Origin: Pseudophaeobacter profundi | Lineage (GTDB): Bacteria; Pseudomonadota; Alphaproteobacteria; Rhodobacterales; Rhodobacteraceae | Reading direction: 5' to 3' | DNA: 64,000 nt | Assembly (NCBI RefSeq): GCF_029697505.1 | Contig: NZ_JARJEF010000002.1 | Location: forward strand, 434,001-498,000 | In this document: piece by piece, positions 46,486-56,044 of the stretch | How the letters are laid out: the number at the start of each line of letters is the position of its first letter | Position numbering within the stretch: the stretch's first letter is position 1 | Notes under the pieces: model-generated | The model's input: the letters and a program-made list of their open reading frames with translations, nothing else | Databases searched by the model: none | What the model was told of the DNA's origin: nothing | Program-made: the position numbers and the translations under genes

Positions 46486-47241
46486 ATGAAACTTTCACAG
46501 ACCTGCGCCATCATCACCGGGGGCGCATCAGGCCTCGGAGAGGCAACCGCACGCCATTTTGCTGAAAACGGCGCCAAGGTCACCATCCTGGATCGCGACG
46601 CCGAACGCGGCGCAGCCGTGGCAGCAGAAATTGGCGGCCATTTTGTTGAAACCGATGTCACCAATGAGGCGTCTGTTACTGCCGCCATCGCCTTTGCGGT
46701 GGAAAAGATGGGGCGCATTTCGGCCTGCGTGAACTGCGCTGGCATCGCCTATGGCATCAAGACCATTGGCCGTGACGGTGCGCATCCGCTGGATGCATAT
46801 CAACGCACAATCGACATCAACCTGGTTGGCACCTTCAATGTCGCCCGCCTGGCCGCAATCGAGATCGCCAAGAACCCCCCCGAAGCCGATGGCGCCCGTG
46901 GGGTGATCATCAACACCGCCTCTATCGCTGCCTATGATGGGCAAAAGGGCCAAGCGGCCTACGCGGCCTCCAAGGGAGGCGTGGTTGGCATGTGCCTGCC
47001 GATGGCGCGTGACCTGGCGTCCTCGGGGATTCGGGTCATGACCATTGCGCCGGGTATCTTCATGACGCCCATGCTGGCAGGCCTGCCCGAAGAGGTGCAG
47101 CAGCAACTGGCTGCAGATGTGCCCAACCCCGTGCGCCTGGGCGACCCGGCGGAATATGGCCGCCTGGCCGGCTTTATCACCGAGATGGGGTATCTCAACG
47201 GCGAAGTCATCCGCATTGACGGCGCCCTGCGCATGCGCTGA
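46486..47241 (+). CDS. SDR family, 3-hydroxyacyl-CoA dehydrogenase type
   Basis: 251 residues. NAD site [16 protein letters not shown]-equivalent VNCAGIAYG, catalytic Ser in [11 protein letters not shown] and the YAASK pair. The closest family is the HSD17B10-like type II hydroxyacyl-CoA dehydrogenase, used in fatty-acid or isoleucine breakdown; a hydroxysteroid or other alcohol is also possible. AAGGGAC ribosome site. Convergent with uup. Confidence 0.88.
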   Translation: MKLSQTCAIITGGASGLGEATARHFAENGAKVTILDRDAERGAAVAAEIGGHFVETDVTNEASVTAAIAFAVEKMGRISACVNCAGIAYGIKTIGRDGAHPLDAYQRTIDINLVGTFNVARLAAIEIAKNPPEADGARGVIINTASIAAYDGQKGQAAYAASKGGVVGMCLPMARDLASSGIRVMTIAPGIFMTPMLAGLPEEVQQQLAADVPNPVRLGDPAEYGRLAGFITEMGYLNGEVIRIDGALRMR

Positions 47242-47260
47242 GGCTGAAACAAACTGGCCC

Positions 47261-47303
47261 AAACAAAATGGGCAGGCCCGGCAATCACTGTCGGCCTGCC
47301 CAT
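47261..47303 (-). terminator. Terminator of uup
   Basis: ATGGGCAGGC (47268-47277) and GCCTGCCCAT (47294-47303) form a 10-bp perfect stem; on the minus strand it is followed by TTTGTTTGG. Confidence 0.7.
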
Positions 47304-47344
47304 CGCCCGAGGGCAAATCAAGATCAAGGTTGGAATTTAACACA

Positions 47345-47358
47345 TTGTTAATTAACAA
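47345..47358. repeat. Perfect 14-bp palindrome after uup
   Basis: TTGTTAATTAACAA at 47345-47358 in the intergenic gap between the SDR and uup, 10 bp past the uup stop. Its function is unclear; it may be the base of a transcript end or a protein site. Confidence 0.35.
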
Positions 47359-47367
47359 CCTTACCTA

Positions 47368-49200
47368 TCAACCTTCGGATTTCTCCTCAAGCATCATCCA
47401 TTCTTCTTCGGCAGCGGCGAGCTTCTCTTGCCGTTCCACCATAGCCTCTGTCGCCTTTTTGAATTTCACCGGCTCGCGGGTAAAGAGCGCAGGATCCGCC
47501 ATTAGCTGTTCCAGCTTGGCAATCTCTTGCTCCAACCGCTCGATCTCTGCTGGCAGGGCCTCTAAGCGGTGCTTTTCCTTAAAGGAGAGCTTGTCCTTGC
47601 CGCTGGCTCCGCTGCCTGCGGCACCCTCCTTAGCTTTGGCTCTTTGTCCTTTGTTTTTCTGCGATTTCTCGGCCTTCTCAGCCCCAGGCAGGCCACCGCG
47701 CTGGCTGATATAATCGCTCCAACCACCGGCATAGGCGGTCACCTTGCCATCGCCTTCCATGGCGATGGTGGTGGTGGCCACCCGGTCCAGGAAATCACGG
47801 TCGTGACTGACCAAAAGCACGGTGCCCTCGTAGCTGTCCAGCAGCTCTTGCAGCAGGTCCAGCGTTTCCACATCCAGATCGTTTGTCGGTTCATCCAGCA
47901 CCAGCAGGTTGCTTTGCCGCGCCATCAGACGCGCCAGCAAGAGACGCGCCTTTTCACCGCCCGAAAGCGAACGTACCGGCGCGCGGGCCTGGGCCTCGTC
48001 AAAGAGGAACTCCTTGAGATAGCCGACCACATGCTTTGGCACGCCGCGCACCATGACCTGATCGGCCTTGCCGGAAATCCCCAGCAGAGGGTCCGAAGTG
48101 AGATTTTCCCAAAGCGTCGCATTGGGGTCCAGCTGATCGCGCGTCTGATCGAACAGGGCGATTTCAAGATTGGTTCCCAGCTTGACCGACCCGGCGTCCG
48201 GTTCCACCTGCCCCAGCATCAGTTTCAGCAGGGTGGTCTTGCCCGCGCCATTTGGCCCGACAAAAGCCACCCGATCACTGCGCTGAACCTTCAGGGAAAA
48301 ATCCTGCACAATCTGTTTGTCGCCATAGGCTTTGCTCAACCCGTCGACTTCGATCACCTTACGGCCGGATTTAGGCCCCGCCTCCAGCGCCAGCTCTGCC
48401 GCGCCCTGGCGTTTGATCTGGCCGGCGCGCTCGTCCTTTAGCTCGTGCAGGGCACGAACACGGCCCATATTGCGCTTGCGGCGGGCAGAAATGCCTTCAA
48501 CGGCCCAGCGGCTTTCGCTCTTGATCAGGCGGTTGAGCTTGTGCCGCTGCTGATCTTCTTCTTCCCAGATCTTGTCGCGCCAGGCCTCAAAGCCTTCAAA
48601 TCCCTTTTCCTGTCGCCGGACCTGGCCCCGATCAACCCACAGCGTTGCCCGCGTCAGCGCCCGCAAGAACGCCCGGTCGTGGCTAATCAGTACATAGGCG
48701 GCGCGGGTAGATTTCAGTTCGGACTCAAGCCAGGTGATGGCCTCGATATCCAAATGGTTCGTCGGCTCGTCCAGCAGCATCAGATCCGGCGCTTCGGCCA
48801 TCAACTTGGCCAAGGCTGCCCGGCGTTTCTCCCCGCCTGAGGCGGTGGCAACCGGGCGGTCGGGATCAAATTTCAGCCCCTCACCGGCGCGCTCTACCTT
48901 GTAGAGTTCGCCCGGGTCGAGTTCCGAGGCGGCAAATTCGCCAAGGGTGGCAAACCCGCCCATCTGCGGGTCCTGCTCCATATAGCCGACCGAGCGGCCA
49001 GACGGCACCACTAGGCTGCCGGTGTCGGCTTCAACAAGCCCTGCCATCACCTTCATAAGGGTGGATTTTCCCGATCCGTTGCGGCCAACAAGGGCAACAC
49101 GGTCGCCAGGTTGCACCACCAGATCCAGGTCTGAAAAGATGGGATCGCCGCCAAAGGTGAGGGAGATACCGGTCATCTGTAAAAGAGGAATACGTGCCAT
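47368..49200 (-). CDS. uup: ABC-F ATPase Uup
   Basis: 610 residues. Two ABC modules: GRNGSGKSTLM, TASGGEKRRAALA, LLLDEPTNHLD; then GPNGAGKTTLL, LSGGEKARLLLARL, LVLDEPTNDLD. A linker region (EAWRDKIWEEEDQQRHKLNR) and a C-terminal coiled coil (about 535-605) after a Lys/Gly-rich hinge match Uup, which in E. coli limits precise transposon excision and acts on ribosomes or branched DNA. Not linked to a membrane partner. Terminated by the stem downstream. Confidence 0.93.
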   Translation of the reverse strand: MARIPLLQMTGISLTFGGDPIFSDLDLVVQPGDRVALVGRNGSGKSTLMKVMAGLVEADTGSLVVPSGRSVGYMEQDPQMGGFATLGEFAASELDPGELYKVERAGEGLKFDPDRPVATASGGEKRRAALAKLMAEAPDLMLLDEPTNHLDIEAITWLESELKSTRAAYVLISHDRAFLRALTRATLWVDRGQVRRQEKGFEGFEAWRDKIWEEEDQQRHKLNRLIKSESRWAVEGISARRKRNMGRVRALHELKDERAGQIKRQGAAELALEAGPKSGRKVIEVDGLSKAYGDKQIVQDFSLKVQRSDRVAFVGPNGAGKTTLLKLMLGQVEPDAGSVKLGTNLEIALFDQTRDQLDPNATLWENLTSDPLLGISGKADQVMVRGVPKHVVGYLKEFLFDEAQARAPVRSLSGGEKARLLLARLMARQSNLLVLDEPTNDLDVETLDLLQELLDSYEGTVLLVSHDRDFLDRVATTTIAMEGDGKVTAYAGGWSDYISQRGGLPGAEKAEKSQKNKGQRAKAKEGAAGSGASGKDKLSFKEKHRLEALPAEIERLEQEIAKLEQLMADPALFTREPVKFKKATEAMVERQEKLAAAEEEWMMLEEKSEG

Positions 49201-49281
49201 GACAGCCAGCTAAACCGCGACGGGCCTGAGGTCAACGCTCCGCGCCATTGTTGGGTCGAAACGCCAGATCAGTGCCACGGT

Positions 49282-50082
49282 TCAGTGCCCTTGTGTGATC
49301 GCCCGCAGCAGGCGCTGTCGTACCCTCGGCACCCCGTCGACCTCCAGCCCCGTGAAAACATGGCAGGTGCCCAGGTCATGGTCGACCACCAGATGGTCGC
49401 TGACCCGCCCCCCCATTGCCAGATAGCTGCGCAACAGTGGCGGAAGTTGTGCCTGCGCCGCGTGCAGATCCGTTGCGGCCAGCGCGGCACGGCCCTGCAA
49501 GACCTGCGCAAACCCAAGCGCCCGAGGCGATTTTGCTCCCGGCCCCCAAGACAGCGGCGCCAGATACCGCTGCTGCAAGAGCGAAAAAGCATCCAGATAG
49601 GCGCCAGGATCGGTGCCGGTAAACGAGGTGCAGCCAAAAAGCAGACCAACATCGTGGCGATCTACCAACAGCGCCACCGCGCCCCAGGCAAAGCGCACAA
49701 CATCCGCATCCCGGCAATCCGGGTCGATACAAAAGCGCCCCAACTCCATCACGGCGCCATCGCGGCTGGAAATATTTGCAAGATCATAGAATTGCGCCGA
49801 ATAGCTCTTGTCGATCTGCGCGCCATTCGGCAGCAGCAAGCTGCGAAAATAGCCGACAGGCTCGGCGGTGCGGTCGTGTTCGATCAGGATATGCTGGCAC
49901 ACAGCATCATAGGCATCGCCGTCCAGCCCATCGGTTTGGAAACACCGGCTGCGCAGCTGCCGGGCCGCCATCAAATCCTGCGCCCCGATGGCAAAACGCG
50001 CACGGTAGCCGCTGCGCTGCAACAGCAGATTTTCTTTGCCCCCGCACATACCGGAAGGCCGCCCCAAACCTGTCTCAGCCAC
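49282..50082 (-). CDS. OlsB/GlsB-type GNAT N-acyltransferase for amino-acid lipids
   Basis: 266 residues from a GTG at 50082. The AAGGAG ribosome site 8 nt upstream settles the start over the open frame to 50103 and ATG 50049. Fold and order match ornithine lipid N-acyltransferases: MAARQLRSRCFQTDGLDGDAY-type start, LGRFCIDPDCRDADVVRFAW acyl-CoA/ACP-binding strand-helix and GGRVSDHLVVDHDLGTCHVF near the end. OlsB makes lyso-ornithine lipid; in marine Roseobacter the relative GlsB makes glutamine lipid. No olsA lies next to it, so which amino acid is used cannot be read here. Confidence 0.78.
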   Translation of the reverse strand: MAETGLGRPSGMCGGKENLLLQRSGYRARFAIGAQDLMAARQLRSRCFQTDGLDGDAYDAVCQHILIEHDRTAEPVGYFRSLLLPNGAQIDKSYSAQFYDLANISSRDGAVMELGRFCIDPDCRDADVVRFAWGAVALLVDRHDVGLLFGCTSFTGTDPGAYLDAFSLLQQRYLAPLSWGPGAKSPRALGFAQVLQGRAALAATDLHAAQAQLPPLLRSYLAMGGRVSDHLVVDHDLGTCHVFTGLEVDGVPRVRQRLLRAITQGH

Positions 50083-50196
50083 CCTGCAGGCTCCTTCTGC
50101 CAAGGCAAAGCCTGCCGGGGGTGAGGCGAGGTTCAGGCAAGGAATGACCCAGGGTGAAATCCATTCAGTCGCCCCCCGGATCCAAAACCCTGCCGT

Positions 50197-50664
50197 TTAT
50201 TCGACAAACGAGCCAGGCGAGAAGTTCCCAAGGCTGCCAAGCAGCTGTCGCAGGAATGTCTTGTCCTGCACGCTGGAACTGGTGACGCGCCGCTCAAGCG
50301 GAATCACCCGCCCGTCTTCCAGGCTGTAGTGTTCGACACCGGAAACCACATTCTTGTCATCAAAACTGATCGCCACCAGGGAACGCGACACCGGTTTGGT
50401 TGCGCTCACCCCGCGGGTGCGCATCAGGGTCGCGACATAGTAGTAACCGCCATCGTTCAAAACGCCCGATGCGCCTGGCTCACCAATGGTTTCCGCAACA
50501 GAATCCTTGGTATCCACGCCAACGACCACCTCGGCCAATTGCTCTGAGGTCGGCACGTAGCCATGTTTCTGGTAGATCGCGGAGCAGGCTGTGAGGGCTG
50601 CGGCTGCAAGCACCCAGGCAGCGTATTTCCCCACCGATTTCAGCCTATTTTTCTGTGCATTCAT
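50197..50664 (-). CDS. bamE: Outer-membrane assembly lipoprotein BamE
   Basis: 155 residues. Lipobox LTAC in the signal peptide (residue about 27). SmpA/OmlA fold: GYVPTSEQLAEVVVGVDTKDSVAETIGEPG, then YYYVATLMRTRG and a VVSGVEHYSLEDG strand. Part of the Bam complex. Start could be ATG 50664, ATG 50667 or GTG 50676; a GGGGAAG site overlaps these. Divergent from DUF177. Confidence 0.9.
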   Translation of the reverse strand: MNAQKNRLKSVGKYAAWVLAAAALTACSAIYQKHGYVPTSEQLAEVVVGVDTKDSVAETIGEPGASGVLNDGGYYYVATLMRTRGVSATKPVSRSLVAISFDDKNVVSGVEHYSLEDGRVIPLERRVTSSSVQDKTFLRQLLGSLGNFSPGSFVE

Positions 50665-50762
50665 CATCTTCCCCACACCACTGTCTCGCCTCTGGCTTGA
50701 ACACGCCTTGGAACCCGATTACCTAATGCAAGCCTCCTGTTCAAGAAACGAAAGTTCTAACC

Positions 50763-51305
50763 ATGACTGATAGCACCGCCCTGAGGGTGTCCGAACTGCC
50801 ACAGAACAGGGCCACCACCTTTGATCTGAGCCCCGATACAGCAAGTCTGAAGGCCCTTGCCGATGAACTTGATATCAAGGCCCTGCGAAAGCTGCGCTTT
50901 ACCGGCACGATCAGCACCAAGGGGCGGCACGATTGGCAGCTTAGTGCGCATCTGGGTGCCACCGTTCAGCAGGACTGCGTTGTGACACTGGAACCTGTCA
51001 CCACCCGAATCGATGAAAAGGTCGAACGCTTTTTTGTCTCTGACTTCTCTGAACCCGATGATCCAGAGGTAGAAATGGTCGCGGATGAACGGATCGAACC
51101 GCTTGGCGAGACAATTGATCCGCATGCGGTGATGATCGAGGCGCTATCGCTGCTGATTCCCGCCTATCCGCGCAAGGAAGGTGCCGAGCTGGAAGAAACT
51201 GTCTATAGTCAACCTGGGGTTATCCCCCTGCGCGACGAAGACACCAAACCTTTTGCTGGACTCGCGTCCTTGAAGAAACAACTGTCGCCAGAAGATAAGG
51301 GTTAA
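50763..51305 (+). CDS. DUF177 (YceD-like) family protein
   Basis: 180 residues. Contains the FTGTISTKGRHDWQLSAHLG core, ATVQQDCVVTLEPV with the conserved Cys, and the late DPHAVMIEALSLLIPAYPRKEG. In bacteria and plants DUF177 proteins accompany rpmF and are needed for 23S rRNA accumulation. Gene order DUF177-rpmF-plsX-fabH is conserved widely. Confidence 0.92.
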   Translation: MTDSTALRVSELPQNRATTFDLSPDTASLKALADELDIKALRKLRFTGTISTKGRHDWQLSAHLGATVQQDCVVTLEPVTTRIDEKVERFFVSDFSEPDDPEVEMVADERIEPLGETIDPHAVMIEALSLLIPAYPRKEGAELEETVYSQPGVIPLRDEDTKPFAGLASLKKQLSPEDKG

Positions 51306-51527
51306 AAAACTCGAAAATAGTGGTTTTGCGGGTGGCATCGGCCGCCCGACTGGCCTAAAAAACAGCTTGCGCCGTCGGAGATTCTAAGTATTTTCGCGCG
51401 CTCATCGAAATTTTTGGTTGGACATCGGAGAGGCTGCGGCCTAAACGCTCGCCTACCGATCAAGACGATTAAATGTGAAACGCGCCGCGGGCATGACCCC
51501 AAGGCCCCAAAATACGAAGGTTGAGAC

Positions 51528-51734
51528 ATGGCCGTCCAACAGAATAAAGTATCCAAGTCGCGCCGCAACAACCGCCGCGCGCACGATGCTCTGGTTGCTG
51601 CAAATCCAAACGAATGTTCAAGCTGCGGCGAACTGAAGCGTCCCCACCACGTCTGCCCCTCCTGCGGCAACTATGACAGCAAAGAAATTGTTGCCATGAA
51701 TGACGACGTCGAAATCGACGAAGACGCGGCATAA
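51528..51734 (+). CDS. rpmF: 50S ribosomal protein L32
   Basis: 68 residues. Basic start [16 protein letters not shown]; zinc site [18 protein letters not shown] has all four cysteines, so this is the zinc-binding form. The 222 bp upstream probably hold its own promoter, because ribosomal expression is far higher than for DUF177. Expressed with plsX-fabH. Confidence 0.97.
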   Translation: MAVQQNKVSKSRRNNRRAHDALVAANPNECSSCGELKRPHHVCPSCGNYDSKEIVAMNDDVEIDEDAA

Positions 51735-51773
51735 GATCGCGACGATCACACATCTTGCGGGGCGGACTTTTGC

Positions 51774-52880
51774 ATGACGGGTAAACCCGATCAATCAGTG
51801 ACAAAAGCCGACCGCATTGTGATCTCGGTTGACGCCATGGGCGGAGACGCCGGCCCTGCTGTTGTGGTGGCCGGCCTTGCCATGTCTGCGGAAAAGAATC
51901 CCCAGCTGGGGTTTCTGCTGCATGGCCCCGCCGATGAGTTGACCCCCCTGGTCAATAAACGTCGCATCCTGCAGGGGCGGGTAGAAGTGCGTGATGCCCA
52001 AAAGGTTGTCACGATGGACGACAAGCCCAGCCAGGTGATGCGCAATGGCAAGGGCACCTCTATGTGGTCCACTCTAGAGGCGGTCAAACAGGGTGAGGCC
52101 GCCGGCGCCGTTTCTTGTGGCAATACCGGGGCGCTGATGGCGCTGTCGATGCTGCGTCTGCGCAAGATGCCAGGCGTCAATCGCCCGGCCATCGCCATCC
52201 TGTGGCCCTCGCGCAATCCGCAGGGGTTCAACGTGATGCTGGATGTCGGCGCCGATGTGCGCGCCGATGCACAGGATCTGTTGCAATATGCCCTGATGGG
52301 CACCTCTTACGTGCGCAATTCCATGAATATTCGCCGCCCTCGTGTGGGCCTGCTGAATGTGGGCACCGAGGAACACAAAGGCCACGCCGAGCTGAAAGAG
52401 GCCCATGCCCTGATCGCAGCCCAGGCCGCCACGGCAGATTATGACTTTGTCGGCTTTGTCGAAGGCAGCGACATTCCTGGCGATGCGGTTGATCTGATCG
52501 TCACCGATGGGTTCACCGGAAATGTCGCCATTAAAACCGGCGAAGGCACGGCAGGCATGCTGCGCAGCGCCCTGCGTGAAGCTTTCGAATATTCGATTTT
52601 GTCACGCATTGCTGCGGTACTTGCCTATACGTCGCTGGCACGGCTGGCCAAACGGCTGGATCCCCGCCACGTCAATGGTGGCGTCTTTTTGGGCCTGAAC
52701 GGCACAGTGGTCAAATCCCACGGCGGCGCAGACGCCACAGGCGTTTCCGCAGCGGTCAAGCTCGCATTCCTGCTGGCCCAGCAGGGCTTTGCAGAAAAGC
52801 TGGCTGCGCGGGTTGCATCTGCCGTCGAGCTTACCCAAGATGGTAATCTCACCTCGGATGGCGAACATCCCTCCAAATAA
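51774..52880 (+). CDS. plsX: Phosphate acyltransferase PlsX
   Basis: 368 residues. Turns acyl-ACP to acyl-phosphate, the first step of glycerophospholipid synthesis by the PlsX/PlsY route. Motifs: SVDAMGGDAGPAVVVAG near the start, GNTGALMALSMLRL, LDVGADVRADAQDL, and TDGFTGNVAIKTGEG. Confidence 0.96.
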   Translation: MTGKPDQSVTKADRIVISVDAMGGDAGPAVVVAGLAMSAEKNPQLGFLLHGPADELTPLVNKRRILQGRVEVRDAQKVVTMDDKPSQVMRNGKGTSMWSTLEAVKQGEAAGAVSCGNTGALMALSMLRLRKMPGVNRPAIAILWPSRNPQGFNVMLDVGADVRADAQDLLQYALMGTSYVRNSMNIRRPRVGLLNVGTEEHKGHAELKEAHALIAAQAATADYDFVGFVEGSDIPGDAVDLIVTDGFTGNVAIKTGEGTAGMLRSALREAFEYSILSRIAAVLAYTSLARLAKRLDPRHVNGGVFLGLNGTVVKSHGGADATGVSAAVKLAFLLAQQGFAEKLAARVASAVELTQDGNLTSDGEHPSK

Positions 52881-52900
52881 TTCCAAAAGGCAGGCAAAGA

Positions 52901-53872
52901 ATGACGCGACGCGCAGTAGTGGTTGGCACAGGACATTATCTCCCTGAGCGGGTCGTGGAAAACGCCGAGTTCGAGGCCTCTCTGGATACCAGCGACGAAT
53001 GGATTCGTTCGCGCTCTGGCATTGAACGGCGTCATTTTGCTGCCGAAGGCGAAACCACCTCTGATATGGCCACTGCCGCGGCGCTCAATGCGCTGAAAGA
53101 CGCCGACCTGGATGTGTCGGATGTGGATGCCATTGTCCTGGCGACCTCGACGGCGGATCTGACCTTTCCCTCTGCGGCGACCATGGTGCAGGCCAATCTG
53201 GGCATGACCAACGGCTTTGCCTTTGATGTGCAGGCCGTCTGCGCCGGTTTTGTCTATGCGCTGACCAATGCCAACGCGCTGATCCTATCCGGCCAGGCAA
53301 ACCGGGTCCTGGTCATCGGGTCTGAAACCTTCAGCCGCATCATGGATTGGACCGACCGCTCTACCTGCGTGCTGTTTGGCGATGGCGCGGGTGCCTTGGT
53401 GCTGGAAGCCCAAGACCAGCCAGGCGACACGGATGATCGCGGCATTCTTTCAACCGATCTCAATTCCGATGGTCGCTATAAAGATCTGCTCTATGTGGAT
53501 GGCGGCGTCGCGACCCAAAATACCGGTCACCTACGGATGCAGGGCAACCAGGTTTTTCGCCATGCCGTAGAAAAGCTGGCAAAGACAGCCCAAACCGCGC
53601 TGGAGCGTGCTGATCTGACAACCGCCGATGTCGATTGGATTGTGCCACATCAGGCAAATATCCGCATTATTCAAGGCACTGCCAAAAAGATGGGCCTGTC
53701 TATGGACAATGTGGTGGTGACCGTGCAGGACCACGGAAACACCTCTGCAGCCTCTATTCCGCTGGCGCTCTCAGTTGGCAAATCACGCGGTCAAATCAAG
53801 CCCGGAGACCTGATCGTCACCGAGGCAATTGGCGGTGGCTTGGCCTGGGGCGCGGTGGTGTTGCGCTGGTAG
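52901..53872 (+). CDS. fabH: 3-oxoacyl-ACP synthase III
   Basis: 323 residues. Condenses acetyl-CoA (or similar) with malonyl-ACP to start fatty acid synthesis. Catalytic Cys114 in VQAVCAGF, His in VPHQANIRI, Asn in DHGNTSAAS; 21 bp after plsX, so clearly in the same unit. Confidence 0.97.
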   Translation: MTRRAVVVGTGHYLPERVVENAEFEASLDTSDEWIRSRSGIERRHFAAEGETTSDMATAAALNALKDADLDVSDVDAIVLATSTADLTFPSAATMVQANLGMTNGFAFDVQAVCAGFVYALTNANALILSGQANRVLVIGSETFSRIMDWTDRSTCVLFGDGAGALVLEAQDQPGDTDDRGILSTDLNSDGRYKDLLYVDGGVATQNTGHLRMQGNQVFRHAVEKLAKTAQTALERADLTTADVDWIVPHQANIRIIQGTAKKMGLSMDNVVVTVQDHGNTSAASIPLALSVGKSRGQIKPGDLIVTEAIGGGLAWGAVVLRW

Positions 53873-53964
53873 CCTATGAGCCGGGAAACAAGCCGGCTGC
53901 AATTCATTGATATTGACAGGGAAATTCCCCTGCCCCTATGATTTGACAAACAATGGGGATTAGC

Positions 53965-54267
53965 ATGGGCGAAAAAACTCTTACACGAATGGATCTGAGC
54001 GAAGCTGTCTTCCGTGAAGTCGGCCTGTCTCGAAACGAAAGTGCGCAGCTGGTAGAGAGCATGTTGCAACACATGTCCGATGCCTTGGTGAAGGGCGAAC
54101 AAGTCAAGATTTCATCTTTTGGCACCTTCAGCGTGCGGGATAAATCTGCCCGCGTTGGCCGCAATCCCAAAACCGGAGAGGAAGTCCCGATTCAGCCCCG
54201 CCGCGTGCTTACCTTCCGCCCGTCGCACCTGATGAAGGACCGGGTGGCAGACGGCAACCGCAAGTAA
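53965..54267 (+). CDS. ihfA: Integration host factor alpha subunit
   Basis: 100 residues from ATG 53965, preceded by GGGGATTAGC. HU/IHF fold with [21 protein letters not shown] and PKTGEEVPI; the long beta arm and its proline for DNA intercalation lie in [18 protein letters not shown]. Bends DNA as a heterodimer with IHF-beta encoded elsewhere. Precedes a MerR gene in the same direction. Confidence 0.96.
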   Translation: MGEKTLTRMDLSEAVFREVGLSRNESAQLVESMLQHMSDALVKGEQVKISSFGTFSVRDKSARVGRNPKTGEEVPIQPRRVLTFRPSHLMKDRVADGNRK

Positions 54268-54387
54268 CGCTGCGCGGCTGCGCCACACGACGGATACAGA
54301 TACGGCCTACCCTGTCTGCTCCGGGGCTCCGGGTAGGACCAGGTTAAACACGCTCGTCCCAGAGCAAAGATCATTGGAACCATCAAG

Positions 54388-55758
54388 ATGTCAAAATCAG
54401 CAGACGCTTTTCGCACGATCAGCGAAGTCGCGGACTGGCTCGGCGTGCAGGCCCATGTTTTGCGCTTTTGGGAAAGCAAATTCACACAGATCAAGCCGGT
54501 AAAACGGGCCGGTGGGCGGCGCTATTACCGGCCTGCCGACATGTTGCTTTTGGGTGGCATCCGAAAACTTCTGCATACAGATGGCCTGTCGATCAAAGAT
54601 GTGCAGGCAATCCTGCGTGATCTTGGCATTGGCCATGTCAGCCAGCTGTCCCATGGGCTGGACGCGGATGGGCCGCCATCCGAGGAGGCAGGTTCCACCA
54701 CTGCTGCCGCCACTGCTGGGAATAGCGCAGAATCAGATACCGCCCCCCCCATAGCCGCAGCAACCCCGCCCGAAAGGGCGGCGAACCTGGGCGATGAAGC
54801 TCAGACGCGTGCCCCGTCTGAGACGGTCAGCCCCCCCTTTACCCCTTCCACGCATACAGAATGGGCGCGTCTCTCCGAAGCATCCACATCCAAGGCAACC
54901 ACAACCAATGATGCCTCGGAACCAAGGTCAGTCGCCGGGAAAATGCCTGATGTCACGCCCGCCCCCGTTGGGGCAGAGCCAGTATCGTCGGCTGCCGAAA
55001 CTGAACAGATGGATATGCTGCTCGATACGCCTGCCCCTGCTGCGCCCGCGTCGCCAGAGCCAGAGCCAGAGCCAGAACCCTCTATCACAGAGCCACCCAA
55101 GCAGCCGCTGCACGACTCGTCGGCAGCCTCGGAACCAGCCGCAATGCCAGCCGCTGTTGAAGGTGCGCCCCTAGAATCTGCACCACAAGACGGCGGTGCA
55201 GAGGCACCGGTGCCTGATGGCCACTCCGAACCAGCCGAGGCCCCCCTGGACAGCACAGCCATGCAGCCCGGCGCCCCAGCGGCCCAACCGATCGAAGCGC
55301 CTGCTGCCGAGACCGTCTTGCCAATTCTTGATGTAGAACCGGACTCTGACACTTCGCCCCGGCCTGGCAGCCCCGTTTTTGACAGCCCGGCCGCTGATGC
55401 AGTAGCGCCAGACAGCCTGGCAGCTGAACCAGATCCTGTGGACCATGACAGCGCCGCCGCTGCGGCAGCAGTGGATGCGCCAAATCTGGACCCGATGGCA
55501 GAGGCGGACGCCGCAGTAGCAGAGCAAGAGACTGCTCCTGTCCAGGATCAGCCGCAAGCGCAGGGGCTGGACAACGCGCCATCTGATGTGCCTCTACAGG
55601 GTGACCTGGTACTTGGTGCCGCAACAGAGCAGCTGCCGCCCTCGCCGTTTGCCGATGTGCTGATCTTGCTGGCGCAAACCAAGTCTTTACCAGCGCATGT
55701 ACAAGACGAGGCCGCAGTCTGCCTGAACGAACTGCGCGCAATCGCGTCGCAACGCTAA
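54388..55758 (+). CDS. MerR-family regulator with very long disordered acidic tail
   Basis: 456 residues. Residues 1-75 are a MerR helix-turn-helix ([20 protein letters not shown], then [19 protein letters not shown] and [10 protein letters not shown]). Residues about 90-415 are low complexity: Ala, Pro, Glu, Asp and Ser, including an EPEPEPEP run. The last 35 residues are ordered again ([20 protein letters not shown] onward). The usual MerR effector domain is replaced by this linker. The gene follows ihfA in a conserved pairing across alphaproteobacteria, and its target is not known. The tail codons show the same composition as the rest. Confidence 0.85.
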   Translation: MSKSADAFRTISEVADWLGVQAHVLRFWESKFTQIKPVKRAGGRRYYRPADMLLLGGIRKLLHTDGLSIKDVQAILRDLGIGHVSQLSHGLDADGPPSEEAGSTTAAATAGNSAESDTAPPIAAATPPERAANLGDEAQTRAPSETVSPPFTPSTHTEWARLSEASTSKATTTNDASEPRSVAGKMPDVTPAPVGAEPVSSAAETEQMDMLLDTPAPAAPASPEPEPEPEPSITEPPKQPLHDSSAASEPAAMPAAVEGAPLESAPQDGGAEAPVPDGHSEPAEAPLDSTAMQPGAPAAQPIEAPAAETVLPILDVEPDSDTSPRPGSPVFDSPAADAVAPDSLAAEPDPVDHDSAAAAAAVDAPNLDPMAEADAAVAEQETAPVQDQPQAQGLDNAPSDVPLQGDLVLGAATEQLPPSPFADVLILLAQTKSLPAHVQDEAAVCLNELRAIASQR

Positions 55759-55834
55759 AATAATCGCCGGACAGGAAAAAAACCGAAATTACCCCCTTGC
55801 CCCTGCCGCGAAATACAGTAGAACCCGTCCTCAG

Positions 55835-55911
55835 CGGGCTATGGCGCAGCCTGGTAGCGCGTCCGTCTGGGGGACGGAAGGTCGCAGGTTCGAGTCCTGC
55901 TAGCCCGACCA
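55835..55911 (+). tRNA. tRNA-Pro (GGG), with encoded CCA
   Basis: Acceptor CGGGCTA (55835-55841) pairs with TAGCCCG (55901-55907), then A and CCA. Anticodon stem TCCGT/ACGGA closes the loop CTGGGGG, anticodon GGG. T arm GCAGG-TTCGAGT-CCTGC. Confidence 0.96.
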
Positions 55912-55950
55912 AAAACCGTCTGAGTGTTCATCACTCAGGCGGTTTTTTGC
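55912..55950 (+). terminator. Terminator after tRNA-Pro
   Basis: AAAACCGTCTGAGTG (55912-55926) and CACTCAGGCGGTTTT (55932-55946), 15 bp with one G-U pair, followed by T-rich text. Confidence 0.9.
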
Positions 55951-56044
55951 TTTTCCTTTCTTAGCCTTGCAAGGTTTTGCAAAATCTCTTGATTGCTGCT
56001 ATCGCTTGGCATATCGGCAGCCCCGACCAAAAGGAAAATGGATC

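Noticed and set aside
50745-50763. LexA-type box before DUF177 (GTTC repeats)
   Set aside because: The two GTTC half-sites are 11 bases apart, not the 7 required by the alphaproteobacterial consensus.
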